In this document: piece by piece, positions 54,917 through 60,869 of the stretch
Numbering within the stretch: position 1 is the stretch's first letter
How the letters are laid out: every line of letters begins with the position of its first letter
NCBI GenBank assembly: GCA_945956915.1
Contig: CAMFJH010000011.1
Location: 1 to 60,869 of the forward strand
Length of the DNA: 60,869 nt
Direction: 5' to 3'
Source: an uncultured Francisellaceae bacterium
Lineage (GTDB): Bacteria; Pseudomonadota; Gammaproteobacteria; UBA6186; Azoamicaceae
The notes under the pieces: model-generated
The model's input: only the letters and a program-made list of their open reading frames with translations
What the model was told of the DNA's origin: nothing
Databases searched by the model: none
Translations under genes and position numbers: made by a program

Positions 54917-55255
54917 TTAACTGTCTATGTAACTGTCTAAAAAACCAGCTAATTGGCTTTTATTTTGAAAACCTGTTTTAGTTGCCACAAGTTTACCGCC
55001 TTTGAATACCAGCAAACTAGGAATGCCTTTGATACCGTATTTGCTGGGCGTCGCAGAATTTTGATCTACATTCATTTTAAGGATTTTTATTTTGTTAGGC
55101 CCATATTGTTCTTCTGCTTGAAGTTCTTCTAATACCGGTGCAATCATTTTACAAGGTCCACACCATTCTGCCCAAAAATCGACTAAGACAGGCGTGTTGG
55201 ATTGCAAAACATCGGTTTCAAAACTGCTATCGGTCACGGCTTGTATATTGCTCAT
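54917..55255 (-). CDS. trxA: Thioredoxin
   Basis: A 112-residue thioredoxin with the active site WAEWCGPCKMIAPVLEEL and the cis-Pro loop GIKGIPSLLVFKGG. Length is near the E. coli 109. It reduces disulfides in the cytosol. A small insertion (QAEEQYGPNKIKI) precedes the third strand. It stands between hemB and rho. Confidence 0.95.
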   Translation of the reverse strand: MSNIQAVTDSSFETDVLQSNTPVLVDFWAEWCGPCKMIAPVLEELQAEEQYGPNKIKILKMNVDQNSATPSKYGIKGIPSLLVFKGGKLVATKTGFQNKSQLAGFLDSYIDS

Positions 55256-55294
55256 CTTTAAGATTCCTATAGTAAATAAAAGTGATTGTTTTGG

Positions 55295-57167
<1,873 letters not shown>

Positions 57168-57280
57168 AAGTGTACTCAGAATAGTAGCTTAATATAGATG
57201 GAATACAAAATTTAGATTATAGTAATCCTAACATATTCGCTATTCAAGATCTAGCACATTTTTAACTAAGGTACCAAACT

Positions 57281-58432
57281 ATGAGTAAGAACACCCAAAA
57301 AATTCGAGTAGGCATTTTATTTGGGGGTAAATCAGCAGAACATGAGATTTCCCTGTTATCAGCCAAAAGTATTATAGAGGCTATGGATAAAAACAAATAT
57401 GATCCGGTTTTAATTGGCATCAATAAAGAAGGTGCTTGGTTTTTACACGGGGATATACAACAATCTCTCCTAAATGCGGATAACCCCAAGCTGATACAAT
57501 TGCATCAAGAAAAAGAGAGTGTCACCTTGGTGCCTAAGGTTTCGGGAAATCCGTTAGTGGCTTTGTCAGGAGCGGCGCTAGAACAAGGCGTAGATATTAT
57601 TTTTCCAGTGCTTCATGGAACCAATGGCGAAGATGGTACCATGCAAGGCTTTTTAAAGTTGGCGAATATTCCTTTTGTAGGCGCAGACGTATTAGGTTCT
57701 GCTGTGGGCATGGATAAAGATGTGATGAAACGCTTGTTAAGAGATGCCGGCGTTCCCATTGCTAAATTCTTAAGTTTTACCCGGGCTTCGATTAAAAAAA
57801 TTACTTTTAATCAATTGAAACAAGAATTGGGTCTACCGTTTTTTATTAAACCTGCGAATGCAGGTTCTTCTGTGGGTATTTCTAAAATAAAAGAAGAAGC
57901 AGAATTTTCAGAAAAAATAGCATTCGCTTTTCAATTTGATCATAAAATTATTATAGAAGAAGCTATTGTAGGCCGAGAAATAGAATGTTCAGTATTGGGT
58001 AATGAAAATCCGATTGCTTCTATACCCGGTGAAATTATTCCCAAAGCCACGCATGGCTTTTATTCTTATGAAGCTAAATATTTGGATATAGACGGGGCCA
58101 TACTAGAAATCCCCGCCAAGTTAACACTAGAACAGATCCAAAACATTCAGGCGATTGCCTTGAAAGCTTATGAAGTTTTGTGTTGCGAAGGCATGGCCCG
58201 AGTCGATGTATTTTTACAAGCCAATGATCATGTTGTGGTGAATGAAATTAATACCATTCCGGGCTTTACCCGCATCAGTATGTATCCAAAATTATGGGAA
58301 GCCTCAGGGCTTGCCTATCCAGATTTAATTGATCGTTTGATTCAATTGGGACTAGAACGCTTTGCACAGGATCAAAAATTGCAAACAACCATGACGCATA
58401 AATTAGCTTCGCCTGTTGGGAGTGATTTTTAA
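57281..58432 (+). CDS. ddl: D-alanine--D-alanine ligase
   Basis: A 383-residue ATP-grasp ligase making the D-Ala-D-Ala of peptidoglycan. ILFGGKSAEHEISLLSAK, FPVLHGTNGEDGTMQGFL, FFIKPANAGSSVGISK, GREIECSVLGN and VNEINTIPGFTRISMYPKLW are the family motifs. Length and insertions resemble DdlA (364) rather than DdlB. It is not inside a mur operon here. Its 3' end overlaps the def remnant by 30 bases. Confidence 0.95.
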   Translation: MSKNTQKIRVGILFGGKSAEHEISLLSAKSIIEAMDKNKYDPVLIGINKEGAWFLHGDIQQSLLNADNPKLIQLHQEKESVTLVPKVSGNPLVALSGAALEQGVDIIFPVLHGTNGEDGTMQGFLKLANIPFVGADVLGSAVGMDKDVMKRLLRDAGVPIAKFLSFTRASIKKITFNQLKQELGLPFFIKPANAGSSVGISKIKEEAEFSEKIAFAFQFDHKIIIEEAIVGREIECSVLGNENPIASIPGEIIPKATHGFYSYEAKYLDIDGAILEIPAKLTLEQIQNIQAIALKAYEVLCCEGMARVDVFLQANDHVVVNEINTIPGFTRISMYPKLWEASGLAYPDLIDRLIQLGLERFAQDQKLQTTMTHKLASPVGSDF

Positions 58433-58866
58433 GTCAATAGGCTGAATATAGTTAACTTTATCTTTAGCTTTAATCTCATTCATAAAAGCCATTAATTTTT
58501 CGCGGCTTTCAAATGTTTTTATTTCAGCATCTTTACGATGGATGTTTTCAATGCCTTCCAAATGATCATATTCATGTTGAAAAACGCGAGCAGCAAAGCC
58601 TTCTAATATTACATTTCTCAATTGACCATTTGCATCCCAATAGCTCGCTTTGATTTTTTTATAACGTGGAACATTAGCCAGTTGATAGGGACCATTACCC
58701 AGAATAATAGAAAAACATCCTTTCCAACCTAATTCTTTTTCTTGATTAAGAGGTGTAAAAATAGGATTAATAGCAGCTATCTGGTGTTCCTCACTTCTAT
58801 CCCAGCTAAATATAAAAATGCGTTGAGTGATGCCATTTGAGGTGCTGCCAAACCTGCTGCAGGTAA
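58403..58866 (-). pseudogene. def: Peptide deformylase remnant (5'-truncated, frameshifted)
   Basis: Clear PDF sequence, broken in two frames. Right after the sua5 stop, one frame reads PAAGLAAPQM, which is PDF motif I. The remainder is in the next frame: NGITQRIFIFSWDR, IAAINPIF, WKGCFS (motif II, usually EGCLS) and QHEYDHLEG (motif III with the HExxH zinc site). A single missing base near 58831-58837 explains the shift (ATGGC where ATGGGC is expected). The first 40 or so residues of PDF are absent. An open frame in the second register reaches 58915 but has the wrong N-terminus. A working def must be elsewhere. Confidence 0.82.
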
Positions 58867-59829
58867 TTAGATTCTTGTGGAGGCACGTATTAGGCGATCT
58901 TGAACAGCCAACCAATGTTCGTGCTGAGGGGGAGATTCGACTAAGATATATTCACCGGGGGCATGATCTAGCATTCTAAGATTTTTATATAATTCATGAG
59001 CGTAAATAGTGGGATCGTAAGAAGCATTAATCCAGGTATGCAGATAAGCAGGCGCATTTTGAGGCTTGGGACCAAAAGCCATGACACTGTAGGGGCTTTG
59101 CGTACCGTGGAATGGGTTTTGCTCAGCTTTATCTATCAAGTAGAGTGGTTTAGAGGGTGCATAATGTGCATCACTTTGACCAGGCACTTGGATGCGAGTA
59201 TGTGAATTTTCCTGAGTGTTCAGTTTAAATTCCAAAACTTTGCTGAGCGCTTTTGCAGAAATACCCCCTTGTCTTAATACCCGAGGCGTGTCTAATAAAG
59301 AAACAATTGTGGATTCAATACCTACCTCACAAGGACCACCCTCTAAAATATAATCTACACGCTCACCCAATTCTTCGCGTACATGATCGGGCGTGGTAGG
59401 ACTGATTTTGCCATAACGATTGGCAGAAGGTGCCGCTATACCCCCGCCAAAGCTATTGAGCAAAGCTTGCGTTAAGGGGTGGTTGGGCACTCTTAAGCCA
59501 ATGCTGTCTTGATTGCCTGTGGCACATAAGGGAACACGGGGATGCTTAGGGAGTATGAGTGTTAGGGGGCCGGGCCAAAAGGCTTTGGCTAGTTTCCAGG
59601 CCGAGTCCGGGATATCGATGGCCCATTCCTGCATTGCCTGTGCATTGGCTAAGTGTATAATCAAGGGATTGGTGGAGGGGCGCCCTTTCGCAGTGTATAC
59701 TTTTTGAATAGCCTCGCTGTTTAAAGCATCTGCCCCTAAACCATAGACGGTTTCAGTGGGAACAGCGACGAGCTTTCCCTCCTTAAGTAAAGATGTTGCA
59801 TGTGCAATAGCAGAGTGATCGATAATCAT
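58867..59829 (-). CDS. tsaC: L-threonylcarbamoyladenylate synthase (Sua5)
   Basis: A 320-residue Sua5-type enzyme making threonylcarbamoyl-AMP for the t6A37 modification of ANN-decoding tRNAs. LKEGKLVAVPTETVYGLGADAL, KGRPSTNPLIIHL, FWPGPLTLILP and RVPNHPLTQALL are YrdC-domain marks, and the last 110 residues are the C-terminal Sua5 domain (PGQSDAHYAPSKPLYLID). Its stop abuts the truncated def. Confidence 0.95.
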   Translation of the reverse strand: MIIDHSAIAHATSLLKEGKLVAVPTETVYGLGADALNSEAIQKVYTAKGRPSTNPLIIHLANAQAMQEWAIDIPDSAWKLAKAFWPGPLTLILPKHPRVPLCATGNQDSIGLRVPNHPLTQALLNSFGGGIAAPSANRYGKISPTTPDHVREELGERVDYILEGGPCEVGIESTIVSLLDTPRVLRQGGISAKALSKVLEFKLNTQENSHTRIQVPGQSDAHYAPSKPLYLIDKAEQNPFHGTQSPYSVMAFGPKPQNAPAYLHTWINASYDPTIYAHELYKNLRMLDHAPGEYILVESPPQHEHWLAVQDRLIRASTRI

Positions 59830-59878
59830 AGGTCAGATCATAATACAAAAATGAATCTGTGAATAGACTGGAGAGAGC

Positions 59879-60301
59879 ATGAAAAACATATATCAAATCT
59901 TGGGTATGGTTTTATTGGCTGCAAGCGCCTCTTGGTGTTTTGCAGCACTCTCGGGTTCCCTTAGCGAAAAAGCAATTGTTGAACGTATTAAGCCGGTTGG
60001 ACAGGTCACGGTCATAGGGGTAGATCCTAATGCAAAAGCGGTGGCAGCCACATCCTCTGCAGATATCGGTAAAAATCGTTATGAAGAAACCTGTCAGATG
60101 TGCCATCAATCTGGCATTGCCGATGCTCCCAAATTAGGCGATAAAAAAGCATGGTCTGCTCGCATTGCTCAAGGTATGGAGGTGATGCAAAAACATGCGA
60201 TGGAAGGCTTAAGAGCTATGCCTCCAAAAGGAGGATGTATCACGTGTGATGAGGCAGAAATAAGAAAAACCATTGAATATATGGTTTCTCAGTCTAAATA
60301 A
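59879..60301 (+). CDS. Cytochrome c5 family protein
   Basis: A 140-residue exported c-type cytochrome. Signal peptide IYQILGMVLLAASASWCFA; heme site CQMCH near residue 92; GLRAMPPKGG supplies the distal Met ligand. The CITC pair near the end (residues 120-123) matches cytochrome c5. It carries electrons in the periplasm. AGAG precedes the ATG. Its 3' end overlaps the stop of the right-edge pseudogene by eight bases. Confidence 0.9.
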   Translation: MKNIYQILGMVLLAASASWCFAALSGSLSEKAIVERIKPVGQVTVIGVDPNAKAVAATSSADIGKNRYEETCQMCHQSGIADAPKLGDKKAWSARIAQGMEVMQKHAMEGLRAMPPKGGCITCDEAEIRKTIEYMVSQSK

Positions 60302-60869
60302 AAAAATTTTTCATAGGCAGTAGATAAGGATCATATTTTTCTTTCGTTTCACCAAAGAGTATTGAGTTTTCTTTAAATTGAATTCGAGTTGTTTTGTGAT
60401 TTTTTTTTGCACAAGAAGGTATGCGTTTAGGGTCAATTAGATTTTGTTTTATTTTATCATTAGATTCTATATTCAGAGTATCAAAAAAGGAAGCAGCATC
60501 CGGAAAAACACAAAATTCATCTTATTTGGGATCAGGCTGGCTATCATCGTGATGCTAGAAGTATCGTACACGAGATTTTGCTCTAGCAGTAGGAGGATTA
60601 GGTAATAGAGGTTGTTGTTGGATCATTGTTTGATTAAAGGAATAGGTAACGGGGGGGATGAGACCTGGCAAAGTATGTTGCAATAAGATAGGCAAGGTTG
60701 GTGCAGCAGGCACACCAACCTCAGAGAATGCAGGCGCAGGAGGTACGAATGTTCTAGATACGGATGTATTTGGTTTTGTATAAGATTTTGATGCAGTAAA
60801 GAAATCGAATAAAATACCAGGTGCTCCCGCTATAATTTCTGCAACAAAAGTTGCATAACTTAAATTTAT
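60294..60869 (-). pseudogene. Degraded hypothetical gene with two in-frame stops, cut by window edge
   Basis: A single reading frame runs from the window edge (60869) to a TAG at 60294-60296, interrupted by TAG at 60555-60557 and TAA at 60522-60524. Upstream of the stops it reads as real protein, Pro-rich and hydrophobic (EIIAGAPGILFDFFTASK, FVPPAPAFSEVGVPAAPT). Downstream it still looks coding (EFCVFPDAASFFDTLNIES, KNHKTTRIQFKENS). The start is outside. No family recognised; the Pro/Ala-rich style resembles the tail of the FG-GAP protein. Probably a recently inactivated accessory gene. Confidence 0.65.

Overview
The window is an AT-rich stretch of a gammaproteobacterial chromosome, most likely from an intracellular member of the Legionellales (Coxiella/Legionella/Berkiella-like). 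Three things suggest this: the glycolytic block tkt-gap-pgk-pyk-fba; housekeeping genes of clear gammaproteobacterial type (rpoH, rho, hemB, zapA-fau, uvrD, prlC, bioC); and host-interaction genes typical of amoeba or animal-cell parasites (a Tlc-type ATP/ADP translocase, a mitochondrial-carrier-like protein, and a large protein ending in a CaaX prenylation box). The taxon is inferred from gene content only; no rRNA or tRNA gene was seen.

Layout. 1-11 kb: an orphan LuxR regulator, an unidentified protein, a seven-blade FG-GAP protein, prlC, bioC, comF, a charged coiled-coil protein and an outer-membrane barrel. 11-25.6 kb: an accessory block that looks like a small-molecule pathway. It holds an MFS and a DMT transporter, a PduX-like GHMP kinase, an archaeal/plant-type D-aminoacyl-tRNA deacylase (DTD2/GEK1) with an extra C-terminal domain, a CysK-like PLP enzyme, an ATP-grasp/argininosuccinate-lyase fusion, a mitochondrial-carrier-like protein with its own promoter, a eukaryote-like (type 2) isoleucyl-tRNA synthetase, a 33-codon ORF ending in a perfect palindrome, and a formyltransferase. 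25.6-35.7 kb: glycerate kinase, an aminotransferase, an Rpn-family nuclease flanked by 51-bp near-identical repeats, ampG, uvrD, a thioesterase, an endonuclease/phosphatase-family protein and two exported proteins. 36-43 kb: the glycolytic operon, preceded by two tandem inverted repeats. 43-49 kb: a DUF234-type ATPase behind a palindromic operator, tlc, the CaaX-ending protein and rpiA. 49-60.9 kb: fau-zapA, pepP, a PilJ-like receptor, rho, trxA, hemB, rpoH, ddl, a frameshifted def remnant, sua5, cytochrome c5, and a pseudogene cut by the window edge.

The leading candidate for an undescribed system is the 11-25.6 kb block. An amino-acid kinase, a beta-replacement enzyme, a lyase/ligase fusion and a formyltransferase would make and modify an unusual amino acid or short peptide. 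The two transporters would move it. A DTD2-like deacylase and a type 2 IleRS, both translation quality-control or resistance proteins, could protect the producer. This is inference from families and adjacency; no product can be named. Secondary points of interest are the effector-like proteins (carrier-like, CaaX, FG-GAP), the def and right-edge pseudogenes, the missing 6S RNA slot with an abnormal fau start, and several palindromic regulatory elements.
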